Of a DNA stretch of 18,796 bases, positions 6,696 to 13,900 are shown piece after piece. The stretch lies in the NCBI GenBank assembly GCA_910580045.1, contig CAJTXF010000050.1, positions 1 to 18,796 on the forward strand, in the 5' to 3' direction. Each line of letters begins with the position of its first letter. Position 1 is the first letter of the stretch. The stretch is from an uncultured Eubacteriales bacterium (GTDB taxonomy: Bacteria > Bacillota > Clostridia > Oscillospirales > Acutalibacteraceae). The notes beneath the pieces were generated by a model, which was given only the letters and a program-made list of their open reading frames with translations, searched no databases and was not told where the DNA came from. The translations under genes were made by a program, and so were the position numbers.

Positions 6696-7718
6696 ATGAA
6701 AAAGCTGAAAAAAACCCAGATATTCACCATCGTGACCTGCGGGCTGGCAGCGGTGCTGCTGACTATGGTACTGGCAGTGGGGCTGAACACGGACCATTTC
6801 GGTTTTGGCCCTAATGGCAAGCCTGCCCCCCGCACCATTGAGAACACCAAGGCTTTGGACCCCCAGGAGGAGAACATAGACTCTCTGGAAGTCAGCTGGC
6901 TGGACGGCCCGGTGACTGTGGGCCTGAGCCCGGACGGGCTCATCCATATTACCGAGCGCTCGGCCAAACAGCTGGACGAGGGCCGGCAGATGGACGTGAG
7001 CGTGAAGTCCGGCACACTGGCTGTGCGCTGGGACGGCCAGTGGTTCCGGCGGTGGTTCAACGTGAACCTGGGCTGGCTGGGGGGATGGATGGACAAAGAG
7101 CTGGAGGTGCTCCTTCCTCCTGAACTGGCCAGCGGGCTGGCAAAGCTGCGGGTGGAGAACACCAGCGATACTCTGCGTATCACAGACTGTGCCGCAGAGG
7201 CCTTGGAGGCCTCTACTGTCAGCGGGGAGCTTATCCTGACGGCCTGCGCTGGCGAGGAGGCGCTGAACCTGTCCTCTGTCTCAGGGAATGTGGTTTTGGA
7301 GGGCACGGCAGGCGGCGCTGGGCTCCATATCAGCACAGTCAGCGGCGGCGTGGAGGCCCGGAATGTGACTTGTCAGGAGGAGCTGAATATCAGCACAGTG
7401 TCCGGGAACTGCCAGTATCAGGGCACAGCGGGGGTCCTGCACATAGACACGGTCTCTGGGGAAATGGAGGCCGCGCTGAACAACTGTCCTGAGGAGGCGG
7501 ACTTGGATTCCGTATCCGGCGGGCTGCGGCTGGAGCTGCCGGAGGGCGCGGGCTTTGTGGCCAGCTATTCCAGCTTGTCCGGCTCCTTTGACACGGACTT
7601 TCCGGTGGAGAAGAGCGATGGCAAGGCCCGGTGCGGGACCGGCGGCGGAGCCATTGCCATGAGCACCACCTCTGGAAATATGGGTATATACAGAGGATGG
7701 CGCTGGGACGGAGCATAA
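6696..7718 (+). CDS. DUF4097 family beta-strand repeat protein
   Basis: A 340-residue protein with an N-terminal signal anchor (MKKLKKTQIF then a hydrophobic stretch to about residue 30) and an extracytoplasmic part. From about residue 170 on it carries a series of (S/D)(T/S)VSG-type repeats about 15-25 residues apart (at least six clear copies plus SLSG and TTSG), the hallmark of the DUF4097 right-handed beta-helix/adhesin-like fold. The ATG at 6696 is preferred because it gives a normal positively charged signal anchor; upstream ATGs at 6654 and 6675 fall in the inverted repeat. It is the last gene of the PadR cassette, 110 bases after the HAAS gene, and ends at a strong terminator. Function in the family is unclear; an envelope-stress or cell-surface role is inferred. 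Confidence 0.9.
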   Translation: MKKLKKTQIFTIVTCGLAAVLLTMVLAVGLNTDHFGFGPNGKPAPRTIENTKALDPQEENIDSLEVSWLDGPVTVGLSPDGLIHITERSAKQLDEGRQMDVSVKSGTLAVRWDGQWFRRWFNVNLGWLGGWMDKELEVLLPPELASGLAKLRVENTSDTLRITDCAAEALEASTVSGELILTACAGEEALNLSSVSGNVVLEGTAGGAGLHISTVSGGVEARNVTCQEELNISTVSGNCQYQGTAGVLHIDTVSGEMEAALNNCPEEADLDSVSGGLRLELPEGAGFVASYSSLSGSFDTDFPVEKSDGKARCGTGGGAIAMSTTSGNMGIYRGWRWDGA

Positions 7719-7722
7719 GGAA

Positions 7723-7756
7723 AAGGCCAGGCAGTTTATCTGCCCGGCCTTTTTTG
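7723..7756. terminator. Bidirectional terminator between convergent operons
   Basis: AGGCC-a-GGCAG pairs with CTGCC-c-GGCCT around a TTTAT loop, with a run of seven T on the plus side. On the minus strand the stem is also followed by TTTT, so it can end both the PadR cassette and the sigma/anti-sigma operon. Confidence 0.85.
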
Positions 7757-7816
7757 TTTTGTCAGAGCTTTGCTCACATAAGCGGAGCGGGGAGGCCCAG
7801 AATCCTCGGGCAAATC

Positions 7817-8560
7817 TTACTCATGGTGCCCTTTTCCGTGGTGCCCGCCGCCCGCGCAGCCCCCAGAGGCAAAGAATATGTCATCCTCTCCCGCCAGGGC
7901 GATAATCCTCTCCCGAAGCTCGGCCATGGTCATGGATTCTGCCTCTTCTGCGGTGATGCTGGAATCCAGCTCTTTCAGCCGCAGATAGGCCCGGTACCGG
8001 CCGGTGGAAAAACCGGCCTGGTGGGCTTCGCTGTGGTGCCCGGCCCCGCCCCCGTGGCAGTGAACTCCGTTGTGACTGTTTGTGCAGTTTTCCAGGATGG
8101 AGAGCATCTCTTCCCGCTGGGTGTCGTCATCGCAGATAACATAGATGGACATGGGCAGCCCCTCGTCCAGCAGGGCCGCTATGCTTTCCTCTGCCAGGAC
8201 CTTTTCCACCGCGCCGGTATAGGGCAGAAAGCGCAGCTCCAGCCCTTGAAGCAGGCTGCGGCCCGCGTCGTTGAAGCCCTCCACAGCCACCACCCGGCCA
8301 AAGCGGTTAAGCTCCAGCTCTAAAGAGGGGTTGATGTCCATGCTGATGGCGGACACAGGCGTCAGCCAAAGGTGTCCGAACAGCCCGCCTATGCTCAAAA
8401 GCACCGCGCAGGCCGCTGCCCATATCCAGCGCCGGAACCGGCGGGCCTGGGCTGACGGGGCGCGCCCAGCGGCCTGAGAAAGCACATAGGCCCTGGTTCG
8501 GGCTTTCAGCCCCTCTCCGGCACGGATGCTGTCCAGGGCCTCTCGGAGCTCATTCTTCAT
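7817..8560 (-). CDS. RsgI-like anti-sigma factor with His-rich outer domain
   Basis: A 247-residue single-pass membrane protein. Residues 1-42 are a short basic cytoplasmic part that should hold the sigma factor; a membrane helix spans about 44-66 (RWIWAAACAVLLSIGGLFGHLWL); then comes the RsgI-type outer motif SAISMDINPSLELELNRFGRVVAVEGFN (70-97). A His/Cys cluster lies at about 163-180 (H163, H167, C168, H169, H175, H176, H180), and the C-terminus GGCAGGGHHGKGHHE carries four more His and a Cys. The clusters could bind metal ions; this is inference. The ATG at 8560 follows GGGAGGTGA and lies inside the last codons of the sigma gene (11-base overlap), so the two are translationally coupled. 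Longer upstream starts lack such a site and would overlap the sigma gene further. Confidence 0.88.
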   Translation of the reverse strand: MKNELREALDSIRAGEGLKARTRAYVLSQAAGRAPSAQARRFRRWIWAAACAVLLSIGGLFGHLWLTPVSAISMDINPSLELELNRFGRVVAVEGFNDAGRSLLQGLELRFLPYTGAVEKVLAEESIAALLDEGLPMSIYVICDDDTQREEMLSILENCTNSHNGVHCHGGGAGHHSEAHQAGFSTGRYRAYLRLKELDSSITAEEAESMTMAELRERIIALAGEDDIFFASGGCAGGGHHGKGHHE

Positions 8561-9035
8561 CTGCGTCACCTCCCAGGGTCTCCCGCAGCTGGGCCCTTGC
8601 CCGATGCAGGAGGGTGTAGACTGTGTTGACATTTTTGTGGAGCAGCCGCCCGATTTCCGGGGCCGGATAGCCCTCGTAGTAGTGGAGATAGATTACGTCC
8701 CGGCATTTGGGGGGCAGGGCGAGCACTGCCTCCCAAAGGTCTTGGTGCCGTTGGGGCGCGTCTGCGGGCAGGGCCGCGGCCTCTTCCAAAGGAACGGTTC
8801 TGCGGCGGAAGAGCTGGCGCAGGGAGTCCCGGCAGGCGTTTAGAGTCACCCGGATGAACCAAGCCTTTTCATGCTCAGGGCTTTCGAACACGACAGAACA
8901 GAGGGCGTATTTCAAAAATACTGTTTGAAACGCGTCCTCTGCGTCGGCGTGGTTTTTCAGGTGGATGAGGCAGAGCCTTAGCACCGTGTCAGCGTAACGC
9001 TCCATTGCCTGCTGGGTCTCCTGCTCACCGCGCAT
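8550..9035 (-). CDS. ECF-type RNA polymerase sigma factor
   Basis: A 161-residue sigma-70 family factor of the ECF group with only regions 2 and 4. Region 2 is seen in YADTVLRLCLIHLKNHADAEDAFQTVFLKYAL (about 14-45) with the core-binding DAEDAFQTVF, and EKAWFIRVTLNACRD. Region 4 covers about 100-150: LPPKCRDVIYLHYYEGYPAPEIGRLLHKNVNTVYTLLHRARAQLRE, with the helix-turn-helix recognising the -35 element. It starts at ATG 9035, 9 bases after the His-rich gene stop, with a poor ribosome binding site; translation is likely coupled to the upstream gene. An alternative ATG at 9005 would cut off part of region 2 and is less likely. The anti-sigma gene overlaps its end. Confidence 0.93.
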   Translation of the reverse strand: MRGEQETQQAMERYADTVLRLCLIHLKNHADAEDAFQTVFLKYALCSVVFESPEHEKAWFIRVTLNACRDSLRQLFRRRTVPLEEAAALPADAPQRHQDLWEAVLALPPKCRDVIYLHYYEGYPAPEIGRLLHKNVNTVYTLLHRARAQLRETLGGDADEE

Positions 9036-9044
9036 GATTTGGGG

Positions 9045-9473
9045 TTATCTGTGGTGCCGTCCGCCGTGATGGCCGCCCCCATGGTGACCGCCGCCCCAGC
9101 TGTTCCCAGAGCCGCTTGCGCTGCCGCTGCCGGTTCCTGCACCAGTGCCGTTTCCGGTGCCGCTCCCCCAGTTGTCACAGATGCCGTTCCCGTCTGCGTC
9201 CACATAGCCGCAGGTGTTGCCGCAGCTGTCGCAGATGCCGTCCCCGTCCGCGTCAGCATGGGGGCAGGACCAGCCGGTGTTGCAGTTGTCGCAGATGCCG
9301 TCCCCATTGGCGTCAGCATGGCGGCAGGCACGGCAGGAGGTCCCGTGGTGGAAGGCATTCTGGATGCCGCCGCACACGCCCTGGCTGACCCGGCGGCCGT
9401 GGTGGGCCGATGCGCTCAAGGGGAAAACGCAGATGGTGAGAAGAGCAAGTACGATAGCAAGTGACTTTTTCAT
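9045..9473 (-). CDS. Secreted His/Cys-rich protein with EF-hand-like loops
   Basis: A 142-residue exported protein. A clear signal peptide (MKKSLAIVLALLTICVFPLSASA) ends at about residue 23, leaving HHG at the mature N-terminus. The middle holds three Asp-rich loops, DANGDGICD (54-62), DADGDGICD (74-82) and DADGNGICD (92-100), each with Cys residues; they resemble calcium loops of EF-hand, dockerin or thrombospondin type 3 repeats. A Gly/Ser/Thr linker (103-127) leads to a His tail with GGGHHGGGHHGGRHHR. The ATG at 9473 follows GGAGGG; a longer upstream frame lacks a signal peptide start. It is the first gene of the ECF sigma/anti-sigma operon. Metal binding outside the cell is likely; the biological role is unknown. 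Confidence 0.85.
   Translation of the reverse strand: MKKSLAIVLALLTICVFPLSASAHHGRRVSQGVCGGIQNAFHHGTSCRACRHADANGDGICDNCNTGWSCPHADADGDGICDSCGNTCGYVDADGNGICDNWGSGTGNGTGAGTGSGSASGSGNSWGGGHHGGGHHGGRHHR
9174..9325 (-). repeat. Tandem coding repeat for the Asp/Cys loops
   Basis: Three units whose plus-strand sequence begins GTC(A/G)CAGATGCCG start at 9174, 9228 and 9288, offsets of 54 and 60 bases (18 and 20 codons). They encode the DxDGxGICD loops of the secreted protein and stay in frame, so they look like internal duplications kept by selection. Confidence 0.75.
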
Positions 9474-9506
9474 GGAAAATCCCTCCGTTTTTATGTTTCT
9501 ACTCTT

Positions 9507-9535
9507 AATACGCCGGAGAATGGGAAAACCATTCA
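9507..9535 (-). promoter_or_regulatory. Possible ECF-type promoter of the sigma operon
   Basis: On the minus strand TGAATG (9535-9530), 17 bases, then CGTATT (9512-9507) fits the loose TGAA(A)C-N16/17-CGTA pattern of many ECF sigma factors and would allow autoregulation. No sigma-A promoter was found in the same place. A 6-base inverted repeat GAATGG/CCATTC (9518-9534) overlaps the spacer. Weak evidence. Confidence 0.3.
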
Positions 9536-9610
9536 CTGCCGGACAAAAATTTTTACAGAATTTATCATAACAGAAAGCAGCAGAAAAGGAAAGGGGCCTC
9601 AGTCCCTTTA

Positions 9611-9686
9611 CGTGACAAAACTGTAAGCTCACGCTCCTGTTTTGTAAGCCCATGTTATAGAATTTGTAAGAAATACCCGCTATACT
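9611..9686 (+). promoter_or_regulatory. Regulated promoter of the BceAB-type exporter with TGTAAG repeats
   Basis: TGTAAG occurs three times in direct orientation at 9622, 9643 and 9665, 21 and 22 bases apart, i.e. on the same DNA face. A CGTGA/TCACG dyad (9611-9632) surrounds the first. The -10 box TATACT lies at 9681-9686 with no good -35 box, which fits a promoter needing an activator such as an OmpR-type response regulator. Confidence 0.5.
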
Positions 9687-9719
9687 TAGAGCACAGCAAA
9701 CATGAAGGAGAAATGCGAG

Positions 9720-10496
9720 ATGTCACTGTTAAACGTAGAGCATTTGAAGAAAACATATGTGGGCCGCTTGGGCGGGGCCCAGGTCCACGCCCTGCAGGAC
9801 GTGAGCTTTACTGTGGAGCAGGGGGAGTTTGCCGCCATTATGGGCGAGTCCGGCTCTGGCAAGACCACCCTGCTGAATATCCTCGCCGCCTTGGATAAGC
9901 CCACCGGGGGCCAGGTCTTTCTGAATATGCGGGATATCGTCAGCCTGAAGGAGAAGGAAATCTCCGCCTTCCGCCGGGATAACCTGGGCTTTGTGTTCCA
10001 GGACTTCAACCTGCTGGATACCTTCTCTGTGCAGGACAACATTTTGCTCCCCCTGGTGCTGGCCGGAATGAAATATCCCGAGATGCGCCAGCGGCTTACG
10101 CCCATTGCCCAGATGCTGGGCATTGAGAGCCTGCTGGAAAAGTATCCCTATGAGATTTCCGGGGGCCAGAAGCAGCGCACAGCCATTGCCCGGGCGATTA
10201 TCACCCAGCCCCAGCTGATTTTGGCCGACGAGCCCACCGGAGCCCTGGATTCCCGCTCCGCCGGGCAGATTATGGACATCTTCACCCAGGTCAACGCCCA
10301 CGGACAGACCGTGCTCATGGTAACCCATTCCATCCAGGCAGCCAGCCGGGCCGGGCGGGTGCTGTTCATCAAGGACGGCCAGGTGTTCCACCAAATCTAC
10401 CGGGGGGCCATGGACGACGACCAGATGTACCAGAGCATTTCAGACACGCTGACGGTCCTGGCCACCAGCAAAAAGGAGGAGGAGCCCCATGCTTAA
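9720..10496 (+). CDS. BceA-type ABC transporter ATP-binding protein
   Basis: A 258-residue ATPase of the MacB/BceA group. Walker A is GESGSGKTT (42-50), the Q-loop Gln is at 94 (FVFQDFNLLD), the signature ISGGQKQR lies at 146-153 and Walker B LILADEPTGALD at 166-177, so it should be active. It powers the permease encoded next; such exporters remove or sense peptide antibiotics that act on lipid II cycle intermediates. The ATG at 9720 follows AAGGAG (9704-9709); an in-frame ATG at 9702 is too early for that site. It overlaps the permease gene by 8 bases. No two-component system gene, the usual partner, is present nearby. Confidence 0.94.
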   Translation: MSLLNVEHLKKTYVGRLGGAQVHALQDVSFTVEQGEFAAIMGESGSGKTTLLNILAALDKPTGGQVFLNMRDIVSLKEKEISAFRRDNLGFVFQDFNLLDTFSVQDNILLPLVLAGMKYPEMRQRLTPIAQMLGIESLLEKYPYEISGGQKQRTAIARAIITQPQLILADEPTGALDSRSAGQIMDIFTQVNAHGQTVLMVTHSIQAASRAGRVLFIKDGQVFHQIYRGAMDDDQMYQSISDTLTVLATSKKEEEPHA

Positions 10497-12513
10497 GCTG
10501 TATCCCCGGCTGGCCTGGCAGAACCTGCGGAAAAACTACCGGGTCACTGTGCCCTATCTGCTGTCCGGCTCAGGCATTATCATGATGTTTTACATGATTT
10601 GCGCCCTGACCCAGGGCACCGAGAACTCGGAGTTCTACGGGGCCCGCACCGCCGCCAGCGCTTTGGGGCTGGGTATCTGGGTCATCGCCATCTTTGGGGC
10701 CATCTTCCTGTTCTATACCAACAGTTTCCTGATGAAGCGCCGGAAGAAGGAATTGGGCCTGTACAACATCCTGGGCATGGAGAAGCGGCACATCGCGGGG
10801 GTCATCCTCAGCGAGACCTTCCTGACAGCGGCAATCTGCCTGGTGATGGGGCTGGCTCTGGGCATCCTTTTCTCGAAAGTGTTCTTCCTGATTTTAGAGC
10901 ACCTGCTGGGCATGGCGGACGTACTCCCCTTCCTGATTCCAACGGCCTCCATTATCCTGACAGCGGTGCTGTTTGGGTGCATTTTCCTGGTGACCGCCCT
11001 ATACAATATTTTGCAGGTCCGGCTCTCTAAGCCCATTGAGCTGCTCCACGGAGGCGAGACCGGCGAGAAAGAGCCCAAGGCCCACTGGCTGCTGGCCATT
11101 TTGGGGCTGGGGCTGCTGGGGGCGGGGTACTATCTGTCCCTGTCCATCACCAACCCCATGGACGCTCTGATGCTGTTCTTTGTGGCAGTGGTGCTGGTGA
11201 TTTTGGGCACCTATCTGCTGTTCATTGTGGGCATCACGGCCATGCTGAAGCTGCTGAAAAAGAACAAGTCCTTCTACTACAAGACCCGGCACTTCACCAC
11301 CGTCTCTGGGATGCTCTACCGGATGAAGCAGAACGCGGCGGGGCTGGCCTCCATCTGCATTCTGTTCACCTGCCTGCTGGTGACGGTATCCACCACCTTC
11401 GCGCTCTACACAGGGGTGGACGACGCGGTAAACCGCCGCTGCCCCAGGGACGTGGAGATGAACTTCGCCGGCATCGCGGAGGAGGACCTGGAAGAGCTCC
11501 GGCAGGAGGCTGCCGCCGCCTGCGCCCGGAACAATGCCCAGATGGAGAATATGCTGGAACGGCGCTCCTGGCTGTTCAGCTGCTCCCGGGTGGACGATAC
11601 CCTCTATGTAAACGACGGGCTGATGAGCTCGGTCTACGCCAGCTTTGACATCTACACCCTGGAGGACTACAACCGCTACTTCAACGATTCCCGCTCCCTG
11701 GCGGCGGACCAGGTTCTGCTCTACGACCCGGGCAATACCTTCCCCTATGACGCCATGACCGTGTTCGGCAAGACCTATCAGGTGGAAAAAATCGATTTGC
11801 CCGGTCGGGACCGGGACACCAGCTATATGATGGGCTACGAGAGCTACTCCCTGGTGCTCAACGACCCGGCGGTGATCCAGGGCGAGAAGCTATATCTGGA
11901 TGATGAAGGCAATGGAAGAAACCAGTCCTGGTACTGGGCCGAGCACATCTTCCGCTTCGACATCGCGGGCCACGACCCGGAAACGGTGAAGGCCGTGGCC
12001 GCTGAGATCCGGGAATGGATCGACGGGAAGTCCCACGACTGGAAAACCCTGGAAAACGGCGAGGGCTTCTCCATGAGCTTTATGAGCAAGCCCAGCATTC
12101 GGGAGGACTTCACCAGCTTGTATGGAGGCGTGTTCTTCCTGGGGCTGTTCATGGGGGCCATGTTCCTGATGGGCACAGTGCTGATTATGTACTATAAGCA
12201 GGTGTCCGAGGGCTATGAGGACGCCAGACGCTTCGACATCATGCAGAAGGTGGGCATGAGCAAGGAGGAGGTCAAAAAGAGCATTCACAGCCAGGTGCTG
12301 ATGGTGTTCTTCCTGCCCCTGGTGACGGCCATTGTGCATTTGTGCTTCGCCTTCCCCATGCTGCAGAAGATTCTGGCCCTGATGAACGCGGTGAACCTGA
12401 ACCTGATTCTCACCTCTATGGCGGGCACGGTGGTCCTGTTCGGCATCATGTACCTGATTATCTACCTGCTGACAGCCCGGACCTACTATAGAATTGTGGA
12501 AAGCACCAAATAA
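10489..12513 (+). CDS. BceB-type FtsX-like ABC transporter permease
   Basis: A 674-residue permease with the BceB plan: about ten membrane segments in total, FtsX-like helices, and one large outer domain of about 230 residues (roughly residues 310-540) between the seventh and eighth segments. The N-terminal YPRLAWQNLRKNYRVTVPYLLSGSG and the sequence KRRKKELGLYNILGMEKRHIAGVILSE are typical of this family, as is RRFDIMQKVGMSKEEV near the end. The outer domain is where BceB-type proteins meet their peptide ligand and its sensor kinase. The ATG at 10489 lies in the end of the ATPase gene after AGGAGGAG. A hairpin with a T-run follows the stop codon. The substrate (bacitracin-like, lantibiotic or other) cannot be deduced. 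Confidence 0.92.
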   Translation: MLKLYPRLAWQNLRKNYRVTVPYLLSGSGIIMMFYMICALTQGTENSEFYGARTAASALGLGIWVIAIFGAIFLFYTNSFLMKRRKKELGLYNILGMEKRHIAGVILSETFLTAAICLVMGLALGILFSKVFFLILEHLLGMADVLPFLIPTASIILTAVLFGCIFLVTALYNILQVRLSKPIELLHGGETGEKEPKAHWLLAILGLGLLGAGYYLSLSITNPMDALMLFFVAVVLVILGTYLLFIVGITAMLKLLKKNKSFYYKTRHFTTVSGMLYRMKQNAAGLASICILFTCLLVTVSTTFALYTGVDDAVNRRCPRDVEMNFAGIAEEDLEELRQEAAAACARNNAQMENMLERRSWLFSCSRVDDTLYVNDGLMSSVYASFDIYTLEDYNRYFNDSRSLAADQVLLYDPGNTFPYDAMTVFGKTYQVEKIDLPGRDRDTSYMMGYESYSLVLNDPAVIQGEKLYLDDEGNGRNQSWYWAEHIFRFDIAGHDPETVKAVAAEIREWIDGKSHDWKTLENGEGFSMSFMSKPSIREDFTSLYGGVFFLGLFMGAMFLMGTVLIMYYKQVSEGYEDARRFDIMQKVGMSKEEVKKSIHSQVLMVFFLPLVTAIVHLCFAFPMLQKILALMNAVNLNLILTSMAGTVVLFGIMYLIIYLLTARTYYRIVESTK

Positions 12514-12516
12514 GGC

Positions 12517-12550
12517 AAAGCCAGCGCGGGAATAAAAGATTGCTGGTTTT
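12517..12550 (+). terminator. Probable terminator of the BceAB-type operon
   Basis: AAAGCCAGC (12517-12525) pairs with GCTGGTTTT (12542-12550), one G-T pair, 16-base loop, T-run included in the stem end. The long loop makes it weaker than others here, so some read-through into the next gene is possible. Confidence 0.5.
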
Positions 12551-12576
12551 CCATCCTATAACTGATTGAGGAGGTT

Positions 12577-12879
12577 ATGAAAATGTTATTGTCCATTTTT
12601 GATGTGATTGGCTCCCTGGCCGGGGGCTGCTGGAAGGTGCTGGGCTTTGTGCTGGAGCTGGCAGGCAGGGTGATTGGGGCAGGCATAGAGTTTGTGTTCT
12701 GGGGGCTGGATAAGGCCTGGGAGCTGATGACCCTGCCTTTCACCTGGGGTGTTGGCCATCTGTTTGACATCAGCGGGATATTCTGCTGGGTGTTTATCCG
12801 GCTGCTGGTACTGGTGGCCCTGGCAGGCCTGGCGGCCCTGGCCCTGAACCTGTACAGGCGGTATAAAAAAGCGCTGTAA
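12577..12879 (+). CDS. Small membrane protein of unknown function
   Basis: A 100-residue, very hydrophobic protein that I do not recognise. Hydrophobic stretches lie near residues 4-20, 21-45 and 66-92 (CWVFIRLLVLVALAGLAALALNLY), and the C-terminus is basic (RRYKKAL), so the tail probably faces the cytoplasm. The middle has Trp-rich amphipathic parts (FWGLDKAWELMTLPFTW). It starts at ATG 12577 behind GAGGAGGTT, a strong site, and ends just before a perfect terminator. It lies 63 bases after the permease gene, so read-through could link them, but a role in the exporter is only a guess. Confidence 0.75.
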   Translation: MKMLLSIFDVIGSLAGGCWKVLGFVLELAGRVIGAGIEFVFWGLDKAWELMTLPFTWGVGHLFDISGIFCWVFIRLLVLVALAGLAALALNLYRRYKKAL

Positions 12880-12893
12880 GGGCGCAGACGCAG

Positions 12894-12923
12894 AAAGAGC
12901 CCCAGCTTTTGCTGGGGCTCTTT
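12894..12923. terminator. Perfect bidirectional terminator
   Basis: AAAGAGCCCCAGC (12894-12906), loop TTTT, GCTGGGGCTCTTT (12911-12923): 13 uninterrupted pairs flanked by A on one side and T on the other. It closes the small membrane gene and the minus-strand gene that ends 2 bases further on. Confidence 0.9.
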
Positions 12924-12925
12924 CC

Positions 12926-13363
12926 CTATATGGTTGGTTCATCCAGCAGTTCCTGCTGGGCCAGGGGACCAAAATCCTGCCCTGCCCCCATCAGCCGGAA
13001 CAGCCTGAGCAGAGAGATGCCAATACTCAGCCCGTCCAGCTTTACGTCTGTCCAGTCAGCACATTGGCCAGCCTGGGCAGTCTGCTGGGCAATGGCCTGG
13101 GCCTGCCGGTAGAAGCCAATCAGTGCCCCCAGGGTAATCAGAGAGGCGGCCATCTGATAGCTCTGGGGCTCTGGCCCTGCCTGGGGAGCCTCTGGGTCCA
13201 ACAGGCGGCAGCGCTCCAAATCCAGGGAGTGGTACTGCAGCCCCAGCCCCAGCAGAATGGCCCGCAGCATGGCCTGGCTCTCCTCTAAAAGCCGAAGGCT
13301 CTCCCCCTGCTCCCGGCTGGTCAGATTGGGCGGGGAGCCATGGAGGCCCGGTTCGGTTCTCAT
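12926..13363 (-). CDS. Hypothetical protein
   Basis: A 145-residue protein that I do not recognise. It has an N-terminal polar part, a helical middle (LRLLEESQAMLRAILLGLGLQYHSLDLERCRLL), a Pro/Glu-rich turn, and a second helical part with a moderately hydrophobic stretch (YQMAASLITLGALIGFYRQAQAIAQQ). The C-terminus is acidic. No signal peptide is seen; it is probably cytoplasmic or loosely membrane-bound. The ATG at 13363 follows GGGGAGGG at 6 bases and is preferred over an upstream in-frame start at 13396. It lies 117 bases after the yjdF gene on the same strand, separated by a hairpin. Confidence 0.7.
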   Translation of the reverse strand: MRTEPGLHGSPPNLTSREQGESLRLLEESQAMLRAILLGLGLQYHSLDLERCRLLDPEAPQAGPEPQSYQMAASLITLGALIGFYRQAQAIAQQTAQAGQCADWTDVKLDGLSIGISLLRLFRLMGAGQDFGPLAQQELLDEPTI

Positions 13364-13443
13364 ATCTTGTCCCTCCCCCCAAACATGCTGTTCCATCCTA
13401 TGCGGCTGGCCGGGAGATGGTGCGGGATTTCACGATACAAGCG

Positions 13444-13476
13444 AAAGCGGCGGGGCTCTAAGCGCCCTGCCGCTTT
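13444..13476. terminator. Strong inverted repeat, possible terminator after yjdF
   Basis: AAAGCGGCGGGGC (13444-13456) pairs with GCCCTGCCGCTTT (13464-13476) apart from one position (G-T on the plus strand, A-C on the minus strand). It lies 4 bases after the yjdF stop codon on the minus strand. The T-run is short (CTTTCGCTTG), so termination may be partial. Confidence 0.45.
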
Positions 13477-13480
13477 GCTG

Positions 13481-13900
13481 TCAATGGCCTTTGTGCTTTG
13501 CCCTGCGCTTTTCCTGCCGCAGCTGAAATTGCCGCTGCTGCTCCGCCTCCTTCTGCTCCCGAGAGCGCCGTCTGCGGGCCGCCTTCCCCTGGCCCCGCTG
13601 CAAGGCTAGGGCCTGTTGGGCCTTGGTGCCCACGCCCCGCTCCGCCAGCTCCCTCTTGGCAGAGCGCTGGGCCCGCTTGGGATTCTTGGGCGGCCCAGGG
13701 GGCGGAGCGTCCTCCAGGGCGGGGGAGAAGCGGAGCCCTCGGAACCCGGTGAGAATCCACTCCCACACCTGGGCATCCTTGGGCTCGGCCCCAAAGGTGA
13801 GCTTACAGGCGGAATAGGCCCCGCCCTCCCAACGCTCATAAACGCCCACCCAGAAGGGCTCTTGAAAAAAGACAGTCAGCTTGCAATTTACCTGTTCCAT
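13481..13900 (-). CDS. yjdF: YjdF family protein (DUF2992)
   Basis: A 139-residue protein of the YjdF/DUF2992 family. The conserved N-terminal half reads KLTVFFQEPFWVGVYER, then AYSACKLTFGAEPKDAQVWEWIL; the C-terminal half is highly basic and rich in Lys, Arg and Gln (NPKRAQRSAKRELAERGVGTKAQQALALQ, RRRRSREQK), as is usual. It may bind nucleic acid or a small aromatic compound, but its biochemical role is unknown. The family is known for being preceded by the yjdF riboswitch, which senses azaaromatic compounds, and a matching leader is visible here. Start ATG at 13900 follows AAAGGAGG at 7 bases; an in-frame start at 13939 would lie inside the leader. Confidence 0.92.
   Translation of the reverse strand: MEQVNCKLTVFFQEPFWVGVYERWEGGAYSACKLTFGAEPKDAQVWEWILTGFRGLRFSPALEDAPPPGPPKNPKRAQRSAKRELAERGVGTKAQQALALQRGQGKAARRRRSREQKEAEQQRQFQLRQEKRRAKHKGH

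Noticed and set aside
9174..9325. Possible CRISPR-like spaced repeats
   Set aside because: The repeats are in frame, unequal in spacing and explained by the Asp/Cys coding loops; no cas genes are present.
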